Part shown: positions 8,392 through 17,251 of the stretch, piece after piece
How the letters are laid out: every line of letters starts with the position of its first letter
Numbering within the stretch: the stretch's first letter is position 1
Assembly (NCBI RefSeq): GCF_014202315.1
Contig: NZ_JACHGN010000033.1
Coordinates: 1 to 64,000 of the forward strand
DNA length: 64,000 nucleotides
Direction: 5' to 3'
Origin: Thermocatellispora tengchongensis
GTDB lineage: Bacteria; Actinomycetota; Actinomycetes; Streptosporangiales; Streptosporangiaceae
Made by a program: the position numbers and the translations under genes
Notes under the pieces: generated by a model
The model's database searches: none
The model's input: the letters and a program-made list of their open reading frames with translations, nothing else
What the model was told of the DNA's origin: nothing

Positions 8392-10492
8392 GGCGCACCA
8401 CGATCAGGGCGTCGGCGGCGCAGACCCGGCCATCGGCCACGCGCAGCGGGTTGACGTCGATCTCGGCCACCTCGTCCAGTTCCAGGGCCAGCTCGCCGAG
8501 CCGGACCATGATCTCGGCCACGGCCCGCCGTTCGGGCTCCGACAGGCCGCGCCGACCGTGAAGGAGGCGTCCGCCGAGCAGCCCGCCCAGCGCCTTCTCG
8601 GCGGTGGCGGCGTCGAACGGCGGACGCAGCAGCGCGGCCTCGGCGAGCACCTCCACCAGCACGCCGCCGAGCCCGACGGCGACCATCGGCCCGAACACCG
8701 GGTCGCGCTGCACCCCGCAGGTCAGCTCCAGCCGGGCCGGGACCATCTGCTGGACCAGCACGCCCTCCACGACCGCCTCGGGCGCGCGGGCCGCGACCTC
8801 GGCCAGCATGTCGCGGTATCCGGCCCGCACCTCCTCGGCGCCCGCCAGGCCGAGCCGGATCGCGCCCGCGTCGGACTTGTGCGGGAGCCGGTAGGACATC
8901 ACCTTCAGCGCGACCGGGCCGCCGACGCGGGCCGCCGCCTCGACCGCCGCCTCGGCGTCGTGCACCAGCTCCTCCCGGGTGACCGGGATGCCGTAACGGG
9001 CCAGGACGCGTTTGCCGGTGGACTCCAGCAGCACCGTCTGCGGCGCGGCGGCGGCGATCAGCTCTCGCGCCTCGCGCACGCGTGCCGCGTCCGGGACGAA
9101 CGCGGCCGGATCGGGCGGCAGCGGGCCGCGCGCGGAGTACGCGGCGAGCGCGCCGAGCGCGGCCATCGCCCGGCGGGGATCGGTGTACGTCGGGACCCCG
9201 GCGGCCTGGAACTGCTCGGTCCACGCGGTGGACAGGATCGCGACCGGCCGGTCGGTGGTCTGGTACATCTCCACGATGGCGTCGTTGGCCGGGCCGGGGG
9301 TGGCCCAGGTGACGGCCGCGAGCATGTCGGCCGACGGGCTGCCGGCCACCGACATCAGCACCTGCCGGTACGCGCCGGGCATCGCCGTGGTCTGCGCGGT
9401 GGTGTCGACCGGGTTGCCGGTGCTGCCGTAGAACGGGACGGGCATCTTCGCGGCCAGGTCCCGCTGCTCCTCCTCCGGCAGCACCGGCACCGACAGCCCG
9501 GCGTGGCGCGCCTCGTCGGCGAGCAGCACGCCCGCGCCGCCGGAGGCGGTCATCACGATCGTCCGGGGGCCGCGGGCGCGGCGGCCGTCCTGGAAGATGG
9601 TGCCCAGGTCGAGCAGTTCCTCCATGGTCTGGGCGACGATGACGCCGTACTGGCGGCAGACCGCGTCGAGCACGGTGGCCGAGCCGACGATGGAGGCGGT
9701 GTGGCTCATGGCCGCGCGCGCCGCCTCCTCCGAGCGTCCGGCCTTGAGCAGCACCATCGGCTTGTCCAGTTCGGCGGCGCGGCGCGCGGTGGCGATGAAG
9801 ACCTCCGGGTCGCGCAGGGTCTCGATGAACGACAGCAGCACGCCCACCTCGGGCCGCTCCACCAGGTGCCGCAGCACGCCGGCCACGTTCACGTCGGCCT
9901 CGTTGCCGGTGGAGACGAACCAGCCGAGCCGCAGCCCGGCCAGGATCGCCTTGTGCGTGATGTAGGAGCCGAAGCCGCCGCTCTGTGAGACCAGCGCCAC
10001 CGGACCCGCGATGGGCAGGGGCTCGTCGGCGGTCAGCATGAAGTTGGCCATCACGCCGTCGTGGGCGTTCATGTAGCCGATGCAGTTCGGCCCGATCAGC
10101 CGGATGCCGGTGGTCCTGGCGACCTCGGTGAGCCGGTCCTGGAGCTCGCGCCCCTCGGCGCCGGTCTCGGCGAATCCGGAGGTGATGACGGTGGCGCCGC
10201 CGATGCCGCGGGCCGCGCACTCGGCGACCACGTCCACCACGGCCGCGGCGGGGACCGCGACGACCGCCATGTCCACCGGCTCGGGCAGGTGGGCCACGCT
10301 GCGGAAGGCCGGCCGGCCCTGGACGACCTCGTCCTTGGGGTGGATCGGGTGCACCTCGCCGGGGAAGGCGCGCAGCAGGTTGGCGAACACGGACCCGCCG
10401 ATGCGGGTGCGGGCGTTGGACGCGCCGACCATGGCGATCGAGCGCGGGGACAGCAGCCGGTCCAGCGCCGGCCGGGATTCGGTCATGGTCAT
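8384..10492 (-). CDS. ADP-forming acyl-CoA synthetase (acetyl-CoA synthetase-like, ATP-grasp)
   Basis: A 702-residue protein with a CoA-binding Rossmann domain (SIAMVGASNARTRIGGSVFA, about 18-37), a succinyl-CoA-ligase-like middle domain with SQSGGFGSYITHKA and the SHTASIVGS segment near the family's phospho-histidine position, and a C-terminal ATP-grasp domain (GGPVALKVMSYRLPHKSDAG; EIDVNPLRVADG). It would activate a carboxylate to its CoA thioester with ATP, giving ADP and phosphate. ATG 10490-10492 overlaps the CoA-transferase stop as ATGA. The real substrate could be the imported carboxylate or a side-chain fragment. Confidence 0.92.
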   Translation of the reverse strand: MTMTESRPALDRLLSPRSIAMVGASNARTRIGGSVFANLLRAFPGEVHPIHPKDEVVQGRPAFRSVAHLPEPVDMAVVAVPAAAVVDVVAECAARGIGGATVITSGFAETGAEGRELQDRLTEVARTTGIRLIGPNCIGYMNAHDGVMANFMLTADEPLPIAGPVALVSQSGGFGSYITHKAILAGLRLGWFVSTGNEADVNVAGVLRHLVERPEVGVLLSFIETLRDPEVFIATARRAAELDKPMVLLKAGRSEEAARAAMSHTASIVGSATVLDAVCRQYGVIVAQTMEELLDLGTIFQDGRRARGPRTIVMTASGGAGVLLADEARHAGLSVPVLPEEEQRDLAAKMPVPFYGSTGNPVDTTAQTTAMPGAYRQVLMSVAGSPSADMLAAVTWATPGPANDAIVEMYQTTDRPVAILSTAWTEQFQAAGVPTYTDPRRAMAALGALAAYSARGPLPPDPAAFVPDAARVREARELIAAAAPQTVLLESTGKRVLARYGIPVTREELVHDAEAAVEAAARVGGPVALKVMSYRLPHKSDAGAIRLGLAGAEEVRAGYRDMLAEVAARAPEAVVEGVLVQQMVPARLELTCGVQRDPVFGPMVAVGLGGVLVEVLAEAALLRPPFDAATAEKALGGLLGGRLLHGRRGLSEPERRAVAEIMVRLGELALELDEVAEIDVNPLRVADGRVCAADALIVVRHG

Positions 10493-11634
10493 GCTTGCAG
10501 TCGCCTTCTCTCGTGCGGGCTCTCGTGCGCCTCCAGCTCACGCAGGATCGAGCCGGTGTGCTCGCCCAGGAGCGGGGCGGGGCCGGGGTCGGGATCGGCG
10601 TAGGCGCTCAGGCGCAGCGGCTGGCGGACGTACCTGCGGCCGGCGCCGCGCAGGGTCCGTACGGTCCGGCGCGCGGCCACGTGCGGGTCGCGCAGGGCCT
10701 CGGCGAGCCGGTGCACCGGCGCCGCGGGCACGCCGGCCCGGTCGAAGGTCTCCAGCCAGTGCGCCCTGGGCCGGGTGGCCAGCACCCGGGCCAGGTCCGC
10801 GGCGAGGCCGTCCGCCCGCGCCAGGCGCTCGGCCCGGCGCAGCCACATGTGGCCGGTCAGGCCGGTGGCCCGGCACAGCAGCGTCCAGAAGTGGTCCTCG
10901 AAGCCGATGCCCAGGGCGATGAGGTTCCCGTCGGCGCAGCGGTAGAGCACGTATCCGGGCTCGTGCCCGGCCGTGCTCTCGCCCGGCCCGTTGAGGACGT
11001 CCTCCACGCGCAGCGACAGCACCGACAGCAGCGCCTCGTGCGTGGAGACGTCGACGTGGGTGCCGTGCCCGGTCGCGGCCCGGCCGGTCAGACCGGCGAG
11101 GGCGCCGAGCGCGGCGTACAGGGCGCCGACGATCGCGCCCGCCTCCAGGTCCGGCGGGGGCTGCACGGCCTCGGGCCGGTCGCACAGCGCGTCCAGCAAC
11201 CCGGCGGCGGCCTGGTACATCAGGTCGTGCCCGGCCCGGTCGCGGTACGGCCCGTCCTGGCCGAAGCCGGAAACGGACACGTACACCAGCCGGGGGTTGA
11301 TCGCGCTGAGCTCCCGGTAGCCCAGGCCGAAGCGGTCCATGGTCCCGGGCCGGTACGCCTCGAAGAGCACGTCGGCGGTACGCGCCAGCTCGCGCGCCCG
11401 CCTCCGGCCCTCGGCCTGCTTGAGGTCCAGGGTGACCGAGCGCTTGCCGCGGTTGAGTGCCTGGAACATGACGCCCTGGGCGCGGGCCGGGTCGCCGGTG
11501 CCGGGCCGCTCCACCACGATCACGTCCGCGCCGAGGTCGGCGAGGACCATGGTGGCGTACGGGCCCTGGTAGAGCTGGGCGAAGGTCACGACGCGCACGC
11601 CGTCCAGCGGGCGGGTCGCGGAGCCGGTCGCCAT
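10489..11634 (-). CDS. Family III CoA-transferase (CaiB/BaiF)
   Basis: A 381-residue CaiB/BaiF protein. It begins RPLDGVRVVTFAQLYQGPYA and has ADLGADVIVVERPGTGDPAR, NRGKRSVTLDLK and the active-site segment RAGHDLMYQAAAGLLDALC, with the conserved Asp. The C-terminal RLAEALRDPHVAARRTVRTL is typical. The start ATG at 11632-11634 is 2 bp after the SDR stop; the longer frame upstream is noncoding overlap. It would move CoA from one acyl group to another, an alternative to the ligase next door for activating the substrate. Confidence 0.93.
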   Translation of the reverse strand: MATGSATRPLDGVRVVTFAQLYQGPYATMVLADLGADVIVVERPGTGDPARAQGVMFQALNRGKRSVTLDLKQAEGRRRARELARTADVLFEAYRPGTMDRFGLGYRELSAINPRLVYVSVSGFGQDGPYRDRAGHDLMYQAAAGLLDALCDRPEAVQPPPDLEAGAIVGALYAALGALAGLTGRAATGHGTHVDVSTHEALLSVLSLRVEDVLNGPGESTAGHEPGYVLYRCADGNLIALGIGFEDHFWTLLCRATGLTGHMWLRRAERLARADGLAADLARVLATRPRAHWLETFDRAGVPAAPVHRLAEALRDPHVAARRTVRTLRGAGRRYVRQPLRLSAYADPDPGPAPLLGEHTGSILRELEAHESPHERRRLQA

Positions 11635-11636
11635 GC

Positions 11637-12404
11637 TCAGCGCACCATCATCCCGCCGCCGTCCACCGAGATCACCTGCCCGGTGAGGAAGCTGGAGGCG
11701 TCGGAGGCGAGGAAGACGAAGGTCGGCGCGATCTCCTCCGGCTCGGCGTGGCGGCGCAGCGGCGAGCGCTTGACCGCGTCGGCGAAACGGGGGTCGGTGC
11801 GGATCTTCTCCGTCATCTGGGTCGCCGCGGCCGGGGCGACCGCGTTGACCAGGATGTTGTAGCGGCCCAGCTCGCGGGCGGCGGTGCGGGCCATGCCGAG
11901 CATGCCGGACTTGGCCGCGGCGTAGTTGATCTGGCCGATGGAGCCGTTCTGCGCGGTGGAGGAGGAGGTGAGGATGATCCGCCCCCACTCCCGCTCGATC
12001 ATGTCCGCGACCACGGCCTGCAGCCAGTAGAACGAGCCGTACATGTGCACCTTGACGACCTGGTCCCACTGCTCCTCGGTCATCTTGTGCAGCATGGCGG
12101 GGCGGGTGATGCCGGCGTTGCTCACCAGCACGTCGATCGGCCCGTACGCCTCCTTCACGGCGGCGGCCGCGCGGTCCACCTCGTCGCGCCGCGACACGTC
12201 GCAGGCCACCGCCAGGGCCTCGCCGCCGCCCTCGCGGATCGCCGCGGCCGCCTTCTCCGCGGCCTCGGCCTGCACGTCCACCACGGCGACGCGGGCGCCC
12301 TCGCGGGCGTACGCCTCCGCCACCGCGCGGCCGATCCCCTGTGCGGCGCCGGTGACGACCGCGACCCTGTCCTTCAACAGCATGCGTTGCGCTCCTGACT
12401 TCAT
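11637..12404 (-). CDS. Short-chain dehydrogenase/reductase (FabG-like)
   Basis: A 255-residue classical SDR with the cofactor motif TGAAQGIG, NAG (SNAGITRPAM) and the catalytic set Ser (ILTSSSTAQNGS), Tyr-x3-Lys (INYAAAKSG). It ends in a typical TGQVISVDGGGMMVR tail. Likely a 3-hydroxyacyl-CoA or hydroxysteroid dehydrogenase. The first ATG overlaps the livF stop as ATGA. A second in-frame ATG eight codons in is also possible, with GGAG upstream. Confidence 0.93.
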   Translation of the reverse strand: MKSGAQRMLLKDRVAVVTGAAQGIGRAVAEAYAREGARVAVVDVQAEAAEKAAAAIREGGGEALAVACDVSRRDEVDRAAAAVKEAYGPIDVLVSNAGITRPAMLHKMTEEQWDQVVKVHMYGSFYWLQAVVADMIEREWGRIILTSSSTAQNGSIGQINYAAAKSGMLGMARTAARELGRYNILVNAVAPAAATQMTEKIRTDPRFADAVKRSPLRRHAEPEEIAPTFVFLASDASSFLTGQVISVDGGGMMVR

Positions 12405-13150
12405 GATTTGCCTGTGGTGAGCCGCTCGTCGGAGCGGCCCAGGTAGATCTCGCGGATCACCGCGCCGTCGTCGAACCCGTTCTTCGGGCCCGAGGCGGCG
12501 ATCCGCCCGCCCTCCATCACCGCCACGTCGTCGGCGATCTCCAGCGCCTGTTCCACCCGCTGCTCGACGAGCAGGATGGACAGCCCTTCGTCCCGCAGCT
12601 TCGCGACCATCGCCAGGACCTCCTTGACGATGACGGGGGCGAGTCCGGCGGAGGGCTCGTCGAGCATCAGCACCTTGGGGCCCGGCATCAGCGCCTGGGC
12701 GATGGCCAGCATCTGCTGCTGGCCGCCGGACAGGCTGCCCGCCGGCGCCCGCCGCCGCTCGCGCAGCATCGGGAACCGCTCGTACGCCTGCTCCAGCGCG
12801 GCGCGCCGCGCGGGGCTGCGCAGGCCCCGGCCGCCCAGCGCGTAGCCGCCCAGGAGCAGGTTCTCCTCGACGGTGCGCGCGTGGAAGACGCGCTTGTTCT
12901 CCTGGACCAGGGCCAGCCCGGCGCGGATGCGCCGGTGGGGCGGCAGGCCGGTGAGGTCGCGCCCGTCCAGTTCGACGCGGCCGGCGCCGACGGACGGCAG
13001 CAGCCCGGCGACGGCGGACAGCAGGGAGGTCTTGCCCGCGCCGTTGCGCCCGAGCACGGCGGTGATGCGCCCCGCGCGTACGGACACGTCCACCTCGCGT
13101 AGCACGCGCAGGTCGCCGTATCCGCCGGTGATCCCGGTGACCGACAACAT
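12401..13150 (-). CDS. livF: LIV-type ABC transporter ATPase LivF
   Basis: A 249-residue ABC ATPase of the branched-chain amino acid/carboxylate importer class. Walker A is GRNGAGKT, the Q-loop is QENKRVF, the signature is LSGGQQQ, Walker B is VLMLDEPSAG, and the switch region reads LLVEQ, as is usual in LivF. The start ATG overlaps the LivM-LivG stop by 1 bp (TGATG). Together with LivH, LivM-LivG and the lipoprotein it forms a complete importer. Confidence 0.95.
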   Translation of the reverse strand: MLSVTGITGGYGDLRVLREVDVSVRAGRITAVLGRNGAGKTSLLSAVAGLLPSVGAGRVELDGRDLTGLPPHRRIRAGLALVQENKRVFHARTVEENLLLGGYALGGRGLRSPARRAALEQAYERFPMLRERRRAPAGSLSGGQQQMLAIAQALMPGPKVLMLDEPSAGLAPVIVKEVLAMVAKLRDEGLSILLVEQRVEQALEIADDVAVMEGGRIAASGPKNGFDDGAVIREIYLGRSDERLTTGKS

Positions 13151-14973
13151 CAGCGGCCTCCCTTCCGCGGCTCGGCCGGTTCGAGGTCCGCCGGATCGGT
13201 CGCGCCGGTGTACTCGGCGAGCACCCGCCGGTCGGCCTGGATCTCGGCGGGGGTGCCGGAGGCGATCAGACGTCCCTGGCTGAGCACGTGGATGCGGTCG
13301 GCCAGCTTGAGCACCAGGGGGAAGTTGTGCTCCACGAGGATCACGGTCCCGCCGGCCTCGCGGATCATCCCGACGGCGTGCTCCAGCACCCGCAGGTCGC
13401 TCTCGTCCAGGCCGGAGCCGACCTCGTCGAACAGGAAGACGCGCGGGCGGGAGGCGAGGGCGCGGGCCACCTCCACCAGGCGGCGGGTGCCCAGCGCGAG
13501 GGAGTCCACCGGGCGGTCGGCCGTCTCCTCGATGCCGAGCAGGCGCAGCAGCCGCAGCGCCTCCGCGTCGTCGGCCCGGTACCCGCGGCGGAAGGCGGGC
13601 AGGCGGAGCAGCGCGGTGGCGATGCCGACCTTGTGCGTCGCGTACCGGCCGGTGGCGACGAAGGCGCGGGTGGTCATGTCCTTGGGGATCAGCGGGGTCT
13701 GGAAGGTACGGGTGACGCCCAGCCGGGCGATCCGGTACGCCGGGCGCCCGCCGATCTCCGTCTCCCCGAGCATCAGCCGCCCTCCGGAGGGCCGGTAGAA
13801 GCCGGAGATCAGGTTGAGCAGGGTGGTCTTCCCGGAGCCGTTGGGCCCGATCAGCGCGGTCACCTCGCCGGGGCGCGCCTCGATGGACACCCCTTGCAGC
13901 GCCTTGTTGCCGCCGAAGGACTTCTCCAGCTCCTCGGTGCGCAGCACCGCGCCGTCCAGCGTGCCGAGTTCGGCCTCGCCCTCGGCGACCGCCGCCGCGG
14001 CCGGGGCCTTGGGCAGCAGGCCGCGCCGCCGCGCGGCGGCCAGCCCGTCGTGCCACAGCCCGGCGAGCCCTCGGTTGAACACGATTCCGGCCAGCAGCAG
14101 GAAGCCGCCGTAGATGACGAGCTGCCAGTCCTGGAACCGGGTCAGCGTCTGCTGGCCGAGCTGCATCACCAGCGCGCCGGCGATGGCGCCGTAGACGGAG
14201 GTGGAGCCGCCGATCACCGAGGCCGCCAGCACGCTGAGCGCGAGGGCGAAGGTGAAGGTCTCCGGCGCGACGAAACCGTCGAGCATGGCGAACAGGGCGC
14301 CCGCCAGGGCGGCCGGGATGGCGCCGATGACGTACACGAGCAGCTTGAGCCGGTACACCGACACGCCCAGGACCGAGGCCAGGATCGGGCTCTGCCGCAG
14401 GACCAGGAACACGTCGCCGTGCCGGGACAGCAGCAGGTTGCGCACCAGGGCGAACCAGATCGCGGCGACCGCGACGATCAGCAGGTACAGCCCGTCGCCG
14501 GTGAGCTCCGCGCCGAACAGCGTCGGGACGGCGGTGGCCAGGCCGAGGGTGCCGCCGGTGAACGGCTCGAACACGTCGATGAGATTCGGGACCAGGATGA
14601 CCAGGAAGAACGTCACCATGGCCAGGGACCAGCCGCCCAGGCGCAGCCCGGGTATTCCGGTGACCAGCCCGACCGCGACGGCGGCCAGGACGGCGGCGCC
14701 GAGGGCGAGGAACACGTCGGTGGCGCCGAGGCCGACGCCGATGTACCCGGCGACGTAGGCGCCGACGGCGTACAGGGCGACCTGGCCGAGCGCGAGTTCC
14801 CCGGCGTAGCCGAGGACCACGTTCAGCCCGCTCACCAGCAGGCTGAGGATCGCGATCAGCATCACGGTGCGGGCCCAGTACGCGTCGATCAGGCCGGCGG
14901 CGGGGGCGGCCAGCAGCAGTCCGAGCAGCAGGAGTGCGATGGGGAGGCGGAAGCGGTGCGCGAGCAGGGCCAT
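13150..14973 (-). CDS. Fused LIV-type ABC transporter permease-ATPase (LivM-LivG)
   Basis: A 607-residue two-domain protein. Residues about 1-315 are a LivM permease with several membrane helices (GLNVVLGYAGELALGQVALY is the typical LivM segment). A short Ala-rich linker (LLPKAPAAAAVAEGEAELG) leads into a LivG ATPase with Walker A GPNGSGKT, Walker B VFLFDEV and the downstream LVEHN. The ATPase signature is degenerate (LALGTRRLVEVARAL in place of LSxGxQ). Such fusions occur in other actinobacteria. The start ATG at 14971-14973 is 2 bp after the livH stop. Confidence 0.93.
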   Translation of the reverse strand: MALLAHRFRLPIALLLLGLLLAAPAAGLIDAYWARTVMLIAILSLLVSGLNVVLGYAGELALGQVALYAVGAYVAGYIGVGLGATDVFLALGAAVLAAVAVGLVTGIPGLRLGGWSLAMVTFFLVILVPNLIDVFEPFTGGTLGLATAVPTLFGAELTGDGLYLLIVAVAAIWFALVRNLLLSRHGDVFLVLRQSPILASVLGVSVYRLKLLVYVIGAIPAALAGALFAMLDGFVAPETFTFALALSVLAASVIGGSTSVYGAIAGALVMQLGQQTLTRFQDWQLVIYGGFLLLAGIVFNRGLAGLWHDGLAAARRRGLLPKAPAAAAVAEGEAELGTLDGAVLRTEELEKSFGGNKALQGVSIEARPGEVTALIGPNGSGKTTLLNLISGFYRPSGGRLMLGETEIGGRPAYRIARLGVTRTFQTPLIPKDMTTRAFVATGRYATHKVGIATALLRLPAFRRGYRADDAEALRLLRLLGIEETADRPVDSLALGTRRLVEVARALASRPRVFLFDEVGSGLDESDLRVLEHAVGMIREAGGTVILVEHNFPLVLKLADRIHVLSQGRLIASGTPAEIQADRRVLAEYTGATDPADLEPAEPRKGGR

Positions 14974-14975
14974 GG

Positions 14976-15842
14976 CTACACCCGCCGTTCGAGCGCGGCG
15001 CCGAACAGGCCGCGCGGTCGCAGGAACAGGATCAGCAGGAACACCCCGAACACCACGATCTGCGGGAACTCCGCCCCGATGTAGCGGGCGGCGAAGGCGT
15101 AGACGAGCCCGGTGGCGAAGCCGCCGATCAGACCGCCGAGCTGGCTGCCCGAGCCGCCGATCGCGATGGCCACGAAGCCGAACAGCGCCAGGGAGTGCCC
15201 GAGGTCGAAGACGGCGTACGTGCGCGCGCCCACCAGCAGCCCGAACACCCCGGCGATGGCGCCGGCCAGGACGAAGGCGCCGGTGCCGAGCAGCCGCACG
15301 TTGATGCCGCGGGCGGCGGCGGCCTCGCGGTCCTCGGCCGAGGCGAGGGAGGCCAGGCCCAGCAGGGAGTGGCGCGACCACAGGTGCAGTCCGACGCCGG
15401 TCAGCAGCGTGAGCGCGATCAGCGCCAGGTCCACCGGGCGGACGGTGCCGCCGAGCAGGGTCAGCGGCTCGTCCGGCAGCACGGAGGGCACGGTGAGCGG
15501 TTCGCGGCCCCAGATCACCGCGGCCAGCCCGTCCAGGATGGTGGCGGCGCCGACCGTGGTGATCAGCGCGCCGTGGGCGTCGGAGCGGCCCAGCAGCGGC
15601 CGGATCGCGATCCGCTCCTCCAGCAGCGCCACCACGGCGACCCCGGCCGCGCCGAGCAGCAGGGTCGGCAGCACCGGCAGGCCCAGGGTGACCGCGCCGG
15701 TGTAGGCCAGGAAGGTGCCGGCCATCAGCAACTGGGCGTGCGCGAAGTTGAACGTGCCGGAGGCCAGGAGCACCACGTTGTACCCGATGGCGACCAGGGA
15801 GTAGATCGCTCCCGTCGCCAGTCCGGCCCATACGGTCGTCAT
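14976..15842 (-). CDS. livH: LIV-type ABC transporter permease LivH
   Basis: A 288-residue membrane protein with the LivH N-terminal pattern GLATGAIYSLVAIGYNVVLL and TFNFAHAQLLMAGTFLAY. The cytoplasmic coupling loop is ASAEDREAAAARGINVRLLG, and GGFATGLVYAFAARYIG lies near the C-terminus. About eight hydrophobic segments are visible. It forms the second half of the transmembrane pore. It is 3 bp from the lipoprotein gene and 2 bp from livM-livG. Confidence 0.95.
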   Translation of the reverse strand: MTTVWAGLATGAIYSLVAIGYNVVLLASGTFNFAHAQLLMAGTFLAYTGAVTLGLPVLPTLLLGAAGVAVVALLEERIAIRPLLGRSDAHGALITTVGAATILDGLAAVIWGREPLTVPSVLPDEPLTLLGGTVRPVDLALIALTLLTGVGLHLWSRHSLLGLASLASAEDREAAAARGINVRLLGTGAFVLAGAIAGVFGLLVGARTYAVFDLGHSLALFGFVAIAIGGSGSQLGGLIGGFATGLVYAFAARYIGAEFPQIVVFGVFLLILFLRPRGLFGAALERRV

Positions 15843-15845
15843 CGC

Positions 15846-17081
15846 TCACACCTGGCCGGGGACGTAGAAGCCGTCCTCGTTGTAGGTGCCGGGCGAGACG
15901 TACTGGTAGGTCTCGGCGTTGGCGGCGGGGAAGTGGTCGGTGGGGGTGTAGGCGAACTGCAGGTACTCGCCCTTGGGACCGGCGCTGAACCACGGTGGCG
16001 GCCCGGACGGCTGGGGCAGCTTCTCCAGCGTCGCCTTCAGCCGGTCGGCGTCGGTGGAGTTGGCCTGCCGGGCGGCGTAGACGACGAGCGCGAGCGCGTC
16101 GTGGCCGGTGGAGTAGAGCGTCCAGCCGGTGCTGGTGATCCCCTCACCGGCCGGGCCCGCCTTGATCTTGCCGATGAACCCCGCCAGGCCGGGGTGCCGC
16201 TCGCTGGTGCTCAGGGACGCCGAGGAGACGGCGACGTAGACGTTCTTGAGCTGGCCGGCGTCGAGGTTCTTCAGGTAGGGGAAGCTGGAGCAGAGCTGGT
16301 CGCAGTAGCTGGGCACGTCCCAGCCGATCTGGGCCCGGCTGCGCATGACGTACAGGGCGGCGGTGCCGTAGCCGTTGAGCACCAGCGCGTCGGGGTCCTG
16401 CGCCCGGAGCTGGTTGAGCTGGGAGGTCATGTCGAGGGCGGACGCCTCGTAGCGGGCCTCGGTGAACCGCAGCCCGGCGCCCTCGACGGCCTCCTTGTAG
16501 ATCTTGGCCGAGCTCTGCCCGGTGGCGTCGTTGGAGTAGAGCATGGCGATCTTCTTGTAGCCCTTGGCCTTGGCCTCGTTGAGCAGGGCGGGCACGTAGT
16601 CCTGGCCGGGCGAGGAGATGCCGAAGTGGTAGGGGAACTTGGCCGGGTCGTTGAGCAGCGTGCTGACCGTGCCGCCCACCGAGATGATCTTCTGCCGGGT
16701 GAGGATGGGCAGCAGCGACAGCGAGACCGCGCTGGAGCCTCCCGGGTAGACCAGGTCGGGCTTGTCCCCCGAGGCGAGACGCTGCTGGAGCAGGCTGACC
16801 GCCTTGGTCGGGTCGTTCTGGTCGTTGGCCGTCTCGACCACGATCCTGCGGCCGTCGATGCCGCCGGAGGCGTTGAACTCCTCCGCGGCCAGCTTGATGC
16901 CGGCGTCCAGGCTCGCGTTGTTCGTGGAGACCTCGCTGGAGTAGTCGCCGGTGAAGTAGACGACGAAGGGCTTGTCACCGGCGGGTCCGGCGCCGCTGGA
17001 GCCGCCGCCGCAGCCGGTGAGGGGAAGCGCCAGGAGCGTGCCCAGCGATGCCACCGCGAGACGTTTGTGCCATGATCGCAT
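15846..17081 (-). CDS. LIV-type substrate-binding lipoprotein
   Basis: A 411-residue periplasmic-binding-fold protein with a lipoprotein signal peptide (RSWHKRLAVASLGTLLALPL, lipobox LTGC with Cys24) and a Gly/Ser-rich linker. The LIV-type receptor domain has LDAGIKLAAEEFNASGGIDG near the start and YSNDATGQSSAKIYKEAVEG. Proteins of this class bind branched-chain amino acids but in catabolic islands often bind aromatic or alicyclic carboxylates. SD GAGGAGG precedes ATG 17079-17081. The operator at 17116-17130 lies 35 bp upstream, so this is the first gene of the regulated operon. Confidence 0.93.
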   Translation of the reverse strand: MRSWHKRLAVASLGTLLALPLTGCGGGSSGAGPAGDKPFVVYFTGDYSSEVSTNNASLDAGIKLAAEEFNASGGIDGRRIVVETANDQNDPTKAVSLLQQRLASGDKPDLVYPGGSSAVSLSLLPILTRQKIISVGGTVSTLLNDPAKFPYHFGISSPGQDYVPALLNEAKAKGYKKIAMLYSNDATGQSSAKIYKEAVEGAGLRFTEARYEASALDMTSQLNQLRAQDPDALVLNGYGTAALYVMRSRAQIGWDVPSYCDQLCSSFPYLKNLDAGQLKNVYVAVSSASLSTSERHPGLAGFIGKIKAGPAGEGITSTGWTLYSTGHDALALVVYAARQANSTDADRLKATLEKLPQPSGPPPWFSAGPKGEYLQFAYTPTDHFPAANAETYQYVSPGTYNEDGFYVPGQV

Positions 17082-17091
17082 TGCGGCCTCC

Positions 17092-17130
17092 TCAGTCGCG
17101 CAGGCGTGCCTGCGACTGAATGAAGTTCAG
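17092..17130. promoter_or_regulatory. Putative TetR operator (site 2, 17116-17130) with adjoining inverted repeat
   Basis: CTGAATGAAGTTCAG at 17116-17130 has perfect CTGAA/TTCAG arms. Between it and the RBS, 17092-17119 forms an imperfect inverted repeat (TCAGTCGC, CAGGC, then GCCTG, CGACTGA) that would fold in the leader of the transporter mRNA. Of the rest of 17131-17251, only a 10-bp palindrome GAAGATCTTC at 17174-17183 stands out. Confidence 0.7.
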
Positions 17131-17251
17131 GAGGTTGGTCGGGGGGTGTCGGGGGCGGACGACCAGACGGCTTGAAGATCTTCCAAGTTTGGGTGCCCTG
17201 GGGTGCGGGCGTGCGGCGGCAGGCGGGAAGGCGGGTTCGGCCCCGGCGGGT

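Noticed and set aside
17174-17183. GAAGATCTTC palindrome as another regulator site
   Set aside because: Only 10 bp, no second copy noticed in the window, and no regulator next to it.
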